Assembly: GCA_010015655.1 (NCBI GenBank)
Contig: ML976743.1
Coordinates: 186,001-250,000, forward strand
From: Bimuria novae-zelandiae CBS 107.79
Lineage: Eukaryota; Ascomycota; Dothideomycetes; Pleosporales; Didymosphaeriaceae
DNA length: 64,000 nucleotides
Direction: 5' to 3'
Under the pieces are notes generated by a model. That model saw only the letters and a program-made list of their open reading frames with translations. It made no database searches and had not been told where the DNA came from. This document shows positions 53,101 through 64,000 of this stretch, piece after piece (positions within the stretch are counted from its first letter, which is position 1; every line of letters starts with the position of its first letter). The position numbers were made by a program, and so were the translations under genes.

Positions 53101-54645
53101 ATTTCCGAGCATGTGCAGGAAGAGTTGTGTCAGAGTGACTAATCAGAGTCAGTCAGGTTCAAGTGAGCGTAGGTAGACCCAGAGCAGTGCAAGAGCGCTA
53201 AAGGATCGGAACACAGACTCGGCTACGCTAAGGTTACTTACACAACAGAAGACTCTTCGTAGTCAGCGCTGTTCAGCCCAGGGTGTATATTCCGGAAGTG
53301 CTGAGAGAAGTGGTACTTCCGAAAGCATGGCTTCACCCGCTCGACGCCCTCGCTGATGCAAAGACCTGAGTGTTGTTAGCGTATAGTTCAACAAGAATCA
53401 ACTGCATCCGAATACAGGTGACCTATGCATCGTCTATGGAGGGTATTCAATCCCCTTCTGAAAATGCTGAAAAGATTATCACTTACTGCACAGCCAGCTC
53501 TTGGATGGGTAACCCTCTTCTTCGTTCCGCTTCCAATCACATTTACGCCCATACCTTTTCCCGCATTTCCTAGTACATTGGTAGATTTTGTTTGGGTCTC
53601 TCTTCAGAAGTTTTGGGTCCTCCGTTGGGTTGCATCCTTTTTTCCCGCCCCTTAAAGGAGACTGAGACAGTGTAGTCATCGCCTGTGTGATCTCAACATT
53701 ACACGTTGGTTCGGCAATCGTAAGCTGCCGAGGGGTAGCCCCAGCTGTTGTATGTGATAGCTGTGGGAACAGTATTGGATCCTGCACGAAACCGGTCTGG
53801 GACTTGTATGCTGAATCCTGGCCGGTCATCCCCTGCTTCAACGCCTGACCGAACCATTGTCGTATTGCTGTTGCAGACTCCCCGGTGAGCTGGCTCAAAG
53901 AGTCAATATGTCGGTCACTGTGTCCGTGTTAGCTTCTAAGTTACCTCGCGTGTATAAAGGGAAAATCGACTGACCTTGGGAGCACGTTGTATTTGCTGAA
54001 CCAAGTCGCACAAACGTCAGCAGCCTCGTCACTAAGACCAATGTTCTCAGAGCTAGCTACGGGCGTGGGCTGAGTGTCGAGCGCCCAGTTGCTCGAACCC
54101 GTGGTCATGGAGGCCGAGGTGGTCGAGAACGGGGAAAACGCTTCATGGCGTTTAGCCTGGGGGAAGTCATGAACATCAAGTTGAAGCGGTCGTTTATTCA
54201 TCAACTGCGGTGTATATAATGATTCGAACGACTGCACAGGCGTTATGGGGAATGTGCTGTTAACCTCCCACGAAGCGCTCCCGGTGGTGTTATCCAAACC
54301 CTGTTGGGGTCAGCTAGGCTCACCTCAATGCGAACATCCAACCCGGCTCTCTACAAGGCCTCGAAATTTAACATTCGATATAAAAGACAGACTTACAAGT
54401 GGCTCCATTCCAAACGCTGTGCTGTTCAAGTTGCAGGTATCGACAGGCGCAAACATCGAGTCAAATGAATGATCGAATGTGGTGGTCGTGTCGATTCCCT
54501 CATCGCCGAAGAAGAAGGCCGAAGAAGTGTTACCCTCTCTAGAGCCCTTCAAGTCATTATACGAGGCCGGCTGCATCCTGAATCCTGTGAAGTCGATGCC
54601 GGCGCCCTCGTTGAAGTCGAAGTTACCGCCCTGCTGCGAAGCCAT
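50138..54645 (-). CDS. Homeodomain-like/C2H2/protein kinase/HET fusion protein
   Basis: Five exons: 54645-54397, 54300-53975, 53917-53487, 53365-53242 and 53138-50138, giving 1376 residues with all phases consistent. Order: a disordered N-terminus; a homeodomain-like helix set (about 175-220, 'SDRHIDSLSQLTGESATAIR' then QWFGQAL); two zinc-finger regions (about 310-365 and 385-410, 'KCGFCTHRFVSRQDRIDHIA'); an Asp/Asn-rich linker; a protein kinase (about 645-870) with 'ARKTLKNRE', 'VVKHMDIKPQNILVK' (HMD for HRD), 'SDFGVSS' and 'YCAPEVSEG'; then a HET domain from about 1045 ('DYAAVSYVW', 'FRYVWVDNLCVLQDSDEDK', 'RAWSLQERLLSRRFLHI'). HET domains trigger cell death in vegetative incompatibility; zinc-finger plus kinase suggests a sensing front end. 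The role is inferred. The C-terminal 120 residues are Gly/Asp-rich. Confidence 0.82.
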
Positions 54646-55628
54646 TGCTTACTATGGTTTCAGTCGCGTGAAGTTGGCGAAGGGCGCGCCGTTAGTGCAG
54701 AGATAAATTACAACTCCAAGGTTCGAGAGGAGAATGAGTGAAGATGAGTCAAGGGCCTCAGGCCGGGTTGGTCTCGACTTTTGAGGTTGCTCGTATGGGT
54801 TGAAGAGTCACACACACTCTAGTGCGGCCGCCCATCCTTCCCGAACGTGCGGGTGCGAGAGGGCGCACCTGCGCGAAAGGGCGGTGCTGTGTCAGCGCTA
54901 ACCATGGCTACACATAGTTCACCGTTCCCGCGCGAAGACCATCTTCTCTACACGTCGATGTCTTTGCAGTTATTTGCAGGGCCAACGTCGTGAAAGATCC
55001 ATCTATTTGACATGCTTAGACCAGTGGAACGCAGCCATTCACCAGAACTGTCGCGGATCGTCGAGCGGGGAAGAAGCGCAGGCGCATTACATACAGCTTC
55101 CGCTGCAACGGCGTCAGACACACAGCATGAAAAGGGCGTGCATAGATGGGACTGCGCAGCCACGGTTACATGCCAATCATATGTTTCGTCCCATGTCCAA
55201 TGGCCAACCAAACCGCCGAGCTCGTGGCTGCGATGCCTCAGCCTTGGCCTTGACCGGAACTCCACTTTTTCCAGAACTCACCGACTCGAAGCTTGTGGCT
55301 GTGCTAAGAGCTGGGCCAAGGCCTCCCACGGTCTCTAGCTTTTACGATGCACCCCAATTTTCCAATGCCTATCCGACGTTATAAGCAGCGGTGAGGTTCA
55401 CCTACACATCTACGCCAAATAACGAATAATTCAGGTTCTTGGCACGATTGGTAGCGCCACGTGTTATGCTATGCAATAGAACTACTACATGAAGTGAATA
55501 CTTTAGGCGCTCAAATCCATCTCAATGCAAGAGGGGTATCTAAGGTAATAATGCAGAATCAAGAAGGTTATTGTGAGCATGTAAAGAGTGCTTGTGTAAC
55601 GATCCCAAGCAATACTTTTGGTGACCCA
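54646..55628. promoter_or_regulatory. Upstream region of the fusion gene
   Basis: About 980 bases between the start of the fusion gene and the end of the Zn2Cys6 gene, both on the minus strand. It includes the promoter of the former. No other gene seen. Confidence 0.35.
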
Positions 55629-58464
55629 TTATACGCCTCCATTCGCCCCCTTCATGAACCAGTCAGAACTGGCATCCACCATATAATTCGTAATGTTGAA
55701 CTCATTAACTGGCGCGCCCTCTGGCATTGGCGTCTGCATCGTGCCATCCGGAGCCACATACGCCGGCGCGCCATCCATGCTTACAGGCAATCGTGGCATA
55801 TTGAAGAAGTCGAACACATCCAAATACTCCAGATCGTTCGGTCCCGGGGTCCGTGCTGGAGTAGGCTGGTGGCTAGGATGCATCTTCGGTTGTCGCGCAA
55901 TCAGGAAATCGAGGTCGAACGCGCAGCGGCGCATGTCGGCAAGGATTTTGACCGTAGAGGGAGTGACGCGTTCGCCGTTGACCGCAGCGTTATGTTGCGA
56001 CTCTTGATACTCCTGTAGGACGCGAGAAAGGAGGTTGGCGTAGCGAGAGCCAACTCCCCAGTACTGGCCCATTTCTCGGAGTGTCAGGACAAGGAGGTTG
56101 ATGGACTCATCCACGCGGTGGGCGATGGTGGAGCCGTGGACCAGGAGGACACGAGCTGCGACCCAGCAGGAGAATGCGAAGGGTGGGCCAAGCTTAGTTA
56201 GGAGTTGGTTCTCTCGAATGAATTGACACAGAGCTACGATGCTTTCAACGGAGCTGAGACACCTTTGGCTGGCGCTGAAGGACGGCGCAAATATGGGCGA
56301 TCGATGTGTGGGATATGCTGCAGACGAATGGAGCCGGATCACAGTACTATAAAATGGTTAGAATATACATTGTCGTGGAGAAAGCAACTTACGTGTGGAA
56401 AGCTGCATGTAGCATGATTAGACTACTATTGAGGTCCTTGTTCACCGACGGCCCCGAGAAAACGCGAGCTGCATTACCATAGTCGGGGGGTAGATTGTAC
56501 TTCCATTGCTCCAGAGCGCTGTCAAGCGTGCGGTATTCGCTTTGCCATTTTTCCACATCAGTCAGAGATGTGATGTCAACGGGTTGCTTTAGGAAGTTGT
56601 GAATACGAGAAAGTATCTCCAGTATTTCAACATAGTACGAGAAAGCACCGAGATTCTCAGGTCGATTCATGGTATAGTCGGCGCGTGTCGACGTGCGGAA
56701 CCAGCGCGTCTCCACGGACGCGTTGCGAGTAAAAAATTCGTCTCGGCAGGGAAGTTGACGGTCGATTTCCTTCTCATCTAGCGCAAATTCGAATGCAGTT
56801 GCGACTGTAGCGTACCGGTCCAGAACGTAAATCATCCAGAACAGTCGCCTCCGGCTCTCTTCCATAATCCAATCGGTCGGCTCTGGGAGAAGAATTGCCC
56901 TCAATGTATAGATAGACGCATACTGAGGTGCGACCTTAGGTGATGAGTTCTCAACCGAAAGACCCAGATTGATGATCGAACGGGTAATCAGAGCAAGCAG
57001 ATTCCATCCTTCGGGACCATTCGAGCAGCCCACGACATCCAAAGACAGAATAACCAGAGCTTGTAGCGATTTGACTGTACTGTTCTGTATCCCGAACAAT
57101 AAGACTTTCTCTTTTGAGTTCTGATGATAATGCTCTCTTTTTTCCGTGGTTAGACGTGGATCGGTTGAGAATCGCAAGGTCGTAGCAACCATGGCATGAA
57201 GAAGAACCCTATCAGCTTCATCCAGACTCGTGTCACCGAATAACGAGTTCAAAGTCGCCTGACGATGAAGAATGGGGCACCAAGGGTAGATGTGCTTGAA
57301 AAAAAGGTCCACGAGACCATATAGCAGATCGTATGGAGGGAAGTCCTTATCACCTTGCGCTAACGCATCGGCCATTGCAGGTGGAGCGAAACGATCGTTG
57401 TTAAAGGCAAAAGCATCTCTCTGTTGAAGCCCACTGATATTAGATGCGACCTCATCTGGCGAATGCTGGTAGCCATTGCTGCCCACCGAAGGCGCCTGCC
57501 GCGCGTCGGAAATGGGACCAGGAAAGCTTGGCTGCAGAGGAGTGGCCGTGGCAGCTGAGAAACTACCCGGCTTTTGTATGAAGAGTGCCGTTTCAGGGCG
57601 TGGGATATGCTGTGCCTGGTGGAGGATCTTGGGACTCTGGAAGACCGGTCCGGTATGCGGGGAAGAGGTAGCTGGGGCTAACTGATTGCTCGAAAGTTGG
57701 TTGATCTGGCTTTGCTGCTGATGGATTAGTGATTCCAGCTTGTCTGCGCCAAGTCAGCCCATAATCACAAGCTCGGATTTGCTGTTCCCTTGTGAATTTG
57801 ATAAGGCTTGTACTAGCCGAATTTTCCGTTTCTATGTGTCGGGAGTAGAGAGCGACGTTCTTGTGCTCTCGAAGCGAAGGTAGGAGGATTCTGACTTACC
57901 GAGACGGGCCTCCAATTCTCGACCATAGCCTGCGCGCAGACCTGGCTTTTTGCGAGGAAGGTATACGCATCCACAATTGTTTTTGATGCACCAGCCGCAG
58001 CTTGGCTGGCCGCGGTCGCATTTCACCTATAGCGATGTCAGAGATGAATCGAAGTGCCACCACGTGTGATGAACGACTTCGGACGGTGGCATCTGCTCAA
58101 GACTTCCAGGATCAACGATATGAAAGTATTGCATGACTGCTGTCCAGCACATGGATAGCTTTATGCACTGGGGTAACATATACGTAACATCCTCGATAAC
58201 ACGCGGCAGGATCCAGTTGCAGTCCAGATTCTTTCGTCAGCTCCTGCATTTCGTCCTACTTACCTTGCGCTGTTTACAGATCTCGCAACTGACGGAAAGA
58301 GGGCGTTTCCGCTTTGTTGCGCCGCTTGCTTGGATGGCCTCATCTCCACTTGACCCTTCGCCACTCCAGCCATCGTGGTCCTCGGTTGGCGAATGCTGCG
58401 ACAGCTTTGCGTGACCCTCTGGACCGACGTACACGCCGTTGCCGTTGACTAAAGCCGAATCCAT
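55629..58464 (-). CDS. Zn2Cys6 transcription factor with fungal-specific TF domain
   Basis: Four exons: 58464-58264, 58026-57900, 57743-56393 and 56346-55629, giving 798 residues. The zinc cluster is split by the first intron and reads 'CEICKQRK' + 'VKCDRGQPSCGWC' + 'IKNNCGC', with six usable Cys. A linker and a short coiled coil follow ('RELEARLDKLESLIHQQQSQ'), typical for dimerisation. The fungal-specific TF middle domain occupies about 230-560 ('HIYPWCPILHRQATLNSLFG', 'ATTLRFSTDPRL', 'ESRRRLFWMIYVLDR'). The gene is divergent from L-rhamnonate dehydratase with 631 bases between starts. This position makes a regulator of rhamnose use (RhaR-like) a reasonable guess, but orthology to RhaR cannot be established here. 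Confidence 0.85.
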
Positions 58465-59095
58465 CTTCACTTAAGCTGTTGCAGGTCTCGATATAGGATG
58501 CAAAAGGTCGCTCAACAATAGCCCGAGAGAACGAGGGTGAGATTTCCGATCGCCTCCCCGCAGAATCGGCGCGCACGTGTGGAGCCCCGGACTTCGCGGC
58601 TTTTGTGTGTGCACTGGTTCTTGGCCACCGGCGGAGCTTAACGTCAAAACGGGCAAGGTAAGCGGCGCACATGGGCGGGGAATCATCGAAGTCTAGATGG
58701 CAGCATCTCCATTAGACAGAACCACGGAAATGTGCACGAGACCGGGCTCGCTTTCATTTCAGCGTGCCGGGAGATGCACGAGCATGGTAAGACTCCTTGT
58801 AAAAATGCGTTGGACCAGCCACAGGCACGCAGGGTCCACCCTTCTGTAGGGTTTGCAACGATGGCTCAGCAGCTCGGTGCATCATTGATTTCATCGCTAT
58901 GAGATGCCCCGAGAAGGTCGCTGTCGGTGTGTTGGCCCAGTTTTTCCGCTGTCCACTCAATCTTCCTCACATGATGCGCGTAACCTTTATAAACATGGGG
59001 GAAGCCGTGTGCTATGCCCCTACGACCCCTCATTTTGATCCTTTGATCCCCAACTCTCCTTCGTTCAAAGTCCCTACGTTTTGTTCGCGACCAAG
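58465..59095. promoter_or_regulatory. Divergent promoter of Zn2Cys6 gene and LRA3
   Basis: 631 bases between divergent start codons, serving both genes. A TATA-like ACCTTTATAAAC is at about 58982. The leader before LRA3 is pyrimidine-rich. Confidence 0.5.
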
Positions 59096-60435
59096 ATGCC
59101 TTCTACCGTCGAAGGGAGCACTGCGCGGGGCTTCCCCACTATCAAGCATGTCCGCACCTTCATTACGCAGGGCCCGGGATCAGGCGGTGATTACCACAAT
59201 GTGCACGGTGGCCATTGGTTGATAGACAGCAAGATCTCTACGCCCATGTCCCAGTATGAGAAATACAGGAAGTCGCGAACGAGCTGGGGCATCAACGTGC
59301 TTGGCTCTTTCTGCGTGGAGATTGAGGCAACCGATGGAACCAAGGGTTTCGCGACTGGATTTGGAGGTCCGCCAGCGTGCTGGTTGGTCGCAGAGCATTT
59401 CGAGCGTTTTCTGATTGGACAAGGTAACACTTTCACTGCCCTCCTGAAGAATTGTCCTAAGAGCAAGCAGATCCCCGGGATACAAACCATATCTTCGAGC
59501 AGATGTATCGCGGATCGATGTTTTACGGTCGCAAGGGGCTCCCAGTCGCAGTCATCTCCGTCATCGACCTCGCCATTTGGGATCTGCTAGGTAAGATCCG
59601 AAACGAGCCCGTATACAAGATGATCGGTGGGGCAACAAGGGAGAGGCTGAACTTCTACTGCACTGGCCCGGAGCCGGCAGCGGCCAAGGAGATGGGCTTT
59701 TTTGGCGCCAAAGTCCCGCTCCCATACGGACCCGGAGAAGGCCATGAAGGCCTGAAGAAGAACGTGGAGTTCCTCACCAAGCACCGTGAGAGTGTCGGCC
59801 CCGATTTTCCTATCATGGTGGACTGCTACATGAGCTTGAACGTCCCATATACGATCGAGGTTGTAAAGGCGACAGAACACCTCAACCTCAACTGGTGGGA
59901 AGAATGTCTCTCGCCCGACGACACGGACGGCTTCGAGCTGATCAAGCGCGCACACCCACGGATGAAGTTCACAACCGGCGAGCATGAATACTCAAGATAC
60001 GGCTTTAGGAAACTGATTGAGGGCCGCAACCTAGATATCCTTCAGCCAGACGTAATGTGGGTAGGCGGTATGACCGAGCTGCTGAAGATCTCATCGATGG
60101 CTGCCGCATACGATATCCCAGTCGTCCCGCATGCTAGCGGACCTTACTCGTACCACTTTGTGGTCAGCCAGGCTAACTCACCATTCCAAGAATACTTGGC
60201 CAACTCGCCAGACGGCAAGTCTGTGCTACCAGTATTCGGTGACCTGTTTCTTAACGAGCCGATCCCCACGAAAGGCTACCTCGATGTGTCGATTCTGGAC
60301 AAGCCTGGATTTGGTCTCGAGCTCAACCCGAAAGCTCGCCTGATCGATGCTACAAACATTTTGAACCCTGCGCCGGCCAAGCCATTGAAGATCGAGGAGC
60401 CAGCCGAGGAGGCTAAGACCAATGGCGCGCAATAA
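59096..60435 (+). CDS. LRA3: L-rhamnonate dehydratase
   Basis: Two exons, 59096-59423 and 59468-60435, give 431 residues. The 44-base intron restores 'FLIGQ' + 'ADPRDTNHIFEQM'. It is an enolase-superfamily enzyme. Likely metal ligands lie in 'IMVDCYMSLN', 'NWWEECLSPDD' and 'FTTGEHEYSRYG'; the catalytic His is in 'VVPHASGPYSYHF'. The N-terminal 'HNVHGGHWLIDSKISTPMS' and 'RGSMFYGRKGLPVAVISVID' are typical of fungal rhamnonate dehydratases. The enzyme converts L-rhamnonate to 2-keto-3-deoxy-L-rhamnonate in the non-phosphorylating L-rhamnose pathway (LRA3 in yeasts; LraC is the Aspergillus name). The C-terminal Glu/Lys/Ala tail is variable. Other pathway genes are not in the window. Confidence 0.9.
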
Positions 60436-60948
60436 AACGGCCACGCTGCAAAGGGGAACTATATCTGACCAAGGCGTTCTAGGACAATGATCAATTCCTT
60501 GCACCTGTCAGCTACACTGCATCGGCTTGGCAGTTGGTTCTGGGGTCGCATCGCTACTTTATCTTGCTTATGGAACGCTTGGGAATTCGCACATCGCGAA
60601 CTTTGGATACAGGTTGAAAATTATGTAGATGACAATCTCAATAACGAACGATTCGATATATTCCAAATCCTGTTTTTAGTGCGTGGTGACGATTTTCAGC
60701 CGCTTGCGACGAGCTTTTTCATGCCTGTGCTTTGAGGCGCGGACTGGGACCGTGAGACAGGCACAGTGGGGCAGGGCGGCGTTAGCACACCGCAGCTTGG
60801 TCCCCAGTTCTTCAATAAACATTAATTGAGGCCGCCACATCGTGTAAAGCCTCTTTTCTCCTGCATCATACCTCCCCCATCGCACTTTCCTCTTCGGCGT
60901 TGCTCCTTCTATTACCCGTTCCCCGCTCCAAATTACCCCGCTTGCATC
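60436..60948. promoter_or_regulatory. Intergenic region upstream of UAP1
   Basis: About 510 bases with the LRA3 3' end and the UAP1 promoter. The 100 bases before the UAP1 start are rich in C and T, as in strongly expressed fungal genes. Confidence 0.4.
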
Positions 60949-62522
60949 ATGGAAGCCATCAAGGACACCATCAACTCTACGCTCGAGAAGCTGCACCTTG
61001 GCGGCAGCCAGGCAGCTCCCGCAAAGGAGCCCAGCGAGGAGCAGCTCAACGAGCTCAAGTCCAAGTATGAGAAAGCAGGGCAGGGACAGGTCTTCGCCTT
61101 CTACGACAAGCTCTCTACAGCTGAGAAGGCAGGGCTGTACGAGCAGCTGCAGAACTTCAATCCTGACTACATCAACGAGATCACAGACAAAGCCCTCAAC
61201 CCTCCCAAGACAGAGTCGACCGAATCGAAGATCGAGCCCCTCCCCGAACATGCCACATCGTCGGTCCTCGACTCAAGCGCTGAGGACCTGCAGAAATGGT
61301 ACGACAGTGGTCTCGAGATGATCGCCGAGAACCAGGTGGCGGTGGTGTTGATGGCTGGTGGCCAGGGCACACGATTGGGTAGCTCTGACCCCAAGGGCCA
61401 GTTCAACATCGGGCTGCCGAGCAACAAATCGCTCTTCCAGCTCCAGGGTGAGCGGATACTCAAGGCGGAGAGGCTGGCCAAGCAGAAGCACGGCAAGGAG
61501 AGCGTCACTATTCCCTGGTATGTCATGACCAGCGGACCTACACGAGGCCCTACACAGAAGTTCTTCGAGGAGAAGAACTACTTTGGTTTGAAGCAGGAGA
61601 ATGTGATCATCTTCGAGCAGGGTGTGCTCCCGTGCATCTCGAACGAGGGCAAGATCTTGCTTGAGAGCAAGTCAAAGGTGGGATCTCTATACCCGGAACG
61701 CATTGGACCTTTCGGCTAACAATAAAGGTCGCTGTGGCACCTGACGGCAATGGCGGGCTCTACCAAGCTCTCATCAACGCCGGCGTAGTCTCCGACATGG
61801 GCAAGCGCGGCATCAAGCACATCCATGCTTACTGCGTCGACAACTGCCTCGTGAAGGTCGCCGATCCCGCCTTCATTGGTTTCTCCGCCTCGCAGAACGT
61901 CGATATTGCCACCAAGGTCGTCCGTAAGCGCGATGCTAAAGAGTCTGTCGGACTCATTCTCCAGAAGAACGGCCGTCCAGATGTCGTCGAATACTCCGAA
62001 ATCTCGACGGAAGATGCAGAGGCTACAGAGTCCAACGGCCTTCTCAAGTTCCGCGCCGCGAACATCGTCAACCACTACTACTCATACAGCTTCCTCGAGA
62101 GCATCCCCGAATGGGCGAAGAAACTGCCTCACCACGTCGCGCGCAAGAAGATTCCGTATGTGAACACGGAGACCGGCGAGACGATCAAGCCGGAGAAGCC
62201 CAACGGCATCAAGCTCGAGCAGTTTGTCTTCGACTGCTTCCCGTTCTTGACGCTCGACAAGTTCGCCTGCATGGAGGTCAAGCGTGAGGACGAGTTTTCG
62301 CCGCTGAAGAACGCCAAGGGGGAGGATAGCCCTGAGACGAGCAAGAAGGATATCATGACGCAGGGTAAGAAGTGGGTGGAGGCGGCGGGCGCCACTGTGG
62401 TCAGCGAGAACCCCGATGATGGTGTCGAGGTTTCTCCTCTGATCTCGTATGGTGGCGAGGGCCTTGAGTTCGTGAAGAACACTACCATCACCGCGCCAGC
62501 GGTCATCGAGAAGGAGCCTTGA
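60949..62522 (+). CDS. UAP1: UDP-N-acetylglucosamine pyrophosphorylase
   Basis: Two exons, 60949-61677 and 61728-62522, give 507 residues; the 50-base intron starts GTGGGA and ends AAAG. The uridylyl-binding signature is '[20 protein letters not shown]' (about 125-145). Other family blocks are '[18 protein letters not shown]', '[15 protein letters not shown]', '[20 protein letters not shown]' and '[11 protein letters not shown]'. It makes UDP-GlcNAc from GlcNAc-1-phosphate and UTP in the cytosol, the precursor for chitin, N-glycans and GPI anchors. Length and motif order match yeast Uap1/Qri1. The first intron-interrupted block reads through in frame. The C-terminal '[11 protein letters not shown]' is also typical. 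Confidence 0.95.
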
Positions 62523-64000
62523 GTGGCGTAATGTACAAAAGCAGATGCTTTTGAGGAAGCTCTTCACGTTCTACGGACCACTGTGGTGCGTACATAGCAA
62601 CTTACGACATATGAAAAATAACGACACTGTATACTGGAGGTTTTTCTGAATAAGATGACTCTCTCTCCAAGTCAACGCCGCTGCGGGTCGCTGGTACAAG
62701 GCTCCGTGAAACTGTACGACTGGCTAAATGCATTGTCTCACGAACCCGGGGATGTCGAAGTCGCACAATGCTAGCCAGGTTTCCCTTTTCATGCAGGAAC
62801 GCTCTCGCGTAATGTTCAGCCGGGTCTGAAATTCTACATACATGCAAGGTGCGAGAAATAGCACCAACCCCGCCTCGCCGCCTGCGATGATGGAAGGAAC
62901 ACCTAAGCACCTGCATCCTGAGGTCCACATGAACATGACAAACCCAACTAAAGCTGACACACCGTTCTTCGTATCGGCTTATGATCTTTCCGCTGCATGG
63001 GGACAAGCGCATGTGGTTGTGTGGCCAAGGCTGAAGCGGTACCAAACGTGGAGCAGATGCGCATGGGCGCCGTGGAGTTCGGTTCTCGGCTTTCTCGGGC
63101 GAGCATTCTCCCACTCGCCATGTCCAGGTCTCCTGATACTGCAAAGCTTTTGGCAAAAGCAACAACAGTGCCACGGCGTTCCGTCAAGTGCATCCGGAAG
63201 GAAGCAGTAGCGTAGATGTTGTAGACTTGCGATCGAGGCAGCGGCCAGCGCGCACGCTCGAGCCAGCAGATGCCAGCTGGGCTGCGGGCCATGGCGAGTG
63301 CGATTGTGTCATTTCGCGGGGTGCTAGGATGTAGAGGGTAGCTCAGGCGCGGCCGGCTTGTGTGCAGGCGGCTGCTGCGGGCATGGCAAATTCGACGGCG
63401 CGAAAAGGGGCTGTTCCCGCGTGCATGGCCATTCACAGTGCAGTGATAGCGTGCAGAACGACATTAGAACCAACGTGGCAAGGCAGGAGCCGTCTGGACC
63501 CTGTTGCGCCCACCCAGGGTTATGCGACGAAAAGATCCTTCTTGCCCGACGAGCCCGACCCTTTCCAAACCCCATAAAACACCACATCGCCACATAGCGC
63601 GGAGGACGGACGCAGCTGAGTTGCTGAGGGAAGAAGGACTGGAGATCTGATTGATTGAATTGGTACGTTTGCGCTCACAGTCCCACGGGAGACCCTGCCC
63701 GTTCCGCCGCCACCCCTCGGCGGGATCCCACATTTACCACCCCTCTACGACTCGAAAATTCTGCTGACAGCCACGGGCAGGTGAAGGAACCGAAGAAGTA
63801 ATAGAAGCAGGTGTGTGCGTCCATTCACCTATTTCAGCCTCAATCCTTTGCGCGCAACGTCGCCAACGACAGAAACAGCAGCTGTCGTTGCAAACGCACA
63901 ATTTCGAACTTCTCCCTCCTGCGGCCCCTTTTTCGCTCCCTACCCTGCCGCTCGCTTTATACTCATACGCTCCACGCAGATATATCAGGAGGAACTATCA
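62523..64000. other. Intergenic to right edge; likely promoter of a gene beyond the window
   Basis: About 1.5 kb without a supported gene. Frames on both strands at 62600-63730 overlap each other and have no motifs. From about 63780 the plus strand becomes pyrimidine-rich (runs of C and T, TTTATACTC near 63956), which suggests a 5' leader for a plus-strand gene to the right. Confidence 0.35.

Noticed and set aside
62602..63730. Overlapping frames on both strands right of UAP1
   Set aside because: Frames overlap antisense to each other with no recognisable protein features; intergenic GC-rich DNA explains them.
1..64000. tRNA genes, rRNA genes and CRISPR arrays
   Set aside because: Looked for tRNA T-loop motifs with matching stems, 5S-like sequence and regularly spaced repeats; none was convincing by eye. 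A covariance-model search would be decisive.

Overview
This window is nuclear DNA from a filamentous ascomycete (Pezizomycotina). Short introns of about 44-240 bases with GT...AG ends and CTAAC-type branch points, a HeLo-domain gene and HET-domain genes, Zn2Cys6 regulation, a GH28 pectinase and an AT-rich island with C-to-T/G-to-A decay (repeat-induced point mutation, RIP) all fit. The class is inferred only; Dothideomycetes seems most likely.

Layout. 1-5.1 kb holds core genes: the 5' part of a 2OG-Fe(II) oxygenase (minus), a RAX1-type RGS membrane protein and an RMD1/DUF155 protein (both plus). 5.9-6.5 kb is a decayed minus-strand coding remnant. 7.0-14.5 kb is an AT-rich, RIP-ruined island that starts at an assembly gap. 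It carries a dead Ty3/gypsy chromovirus pol, a long inverted-repeat structure and a small hAT-type MITE with an intact 8-bp target duplication. 14.7-15.8 kb is RRP7. 16.7-19.1 kb is a broken HET-domain gene. 20.5-26.3 kb has a secreted Lys-rich small protein and two genes of unknown function. 27.3-32.4 kb is the SWR1 chromatin-remodelling ATPase.

32.8-54.6 kb is an accessory region. It begins with three tandem copies of a tiny cysteine-rich gene (two intact, one pseudogene), each with an intron inside the Cys motif. Next is a head-to-head pair: a protein kinase-Sel1-ankyrin gene (minus) and a HeLo-domain pseudokinase gene (plus). After a conserved proline-rich/coiled-coil protein comes a 2.1-kb Fot1/pogo transposon, killed mainly by in-frame stop codons, that landed 13 bases past the stop codon of an endopolygalacturonase. 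A second hAT-type MITE follows, then a five-exon gene fusing a homeodomain-like region, C2H2 fingers, a protein kinase and a HET domain.

55.6-62.5 kb returns to metabolism: a Zn2Cys6 transcription factor divergent from L-rhamnonate dehydratase (LRA3), then UDP-GlcNAc pyrophosphorylase (UAP1). The polygalacturonase, the regulator and the rhamnonate dehydratase may reflect pectin use. The HeLo, HET and kinase genes look like non-self recognition or regulated-cell-death genes. Both of these roles are inferred from domains and position only. Exon coordinates were worked out by eye from splice signals and reading-frame continuity.
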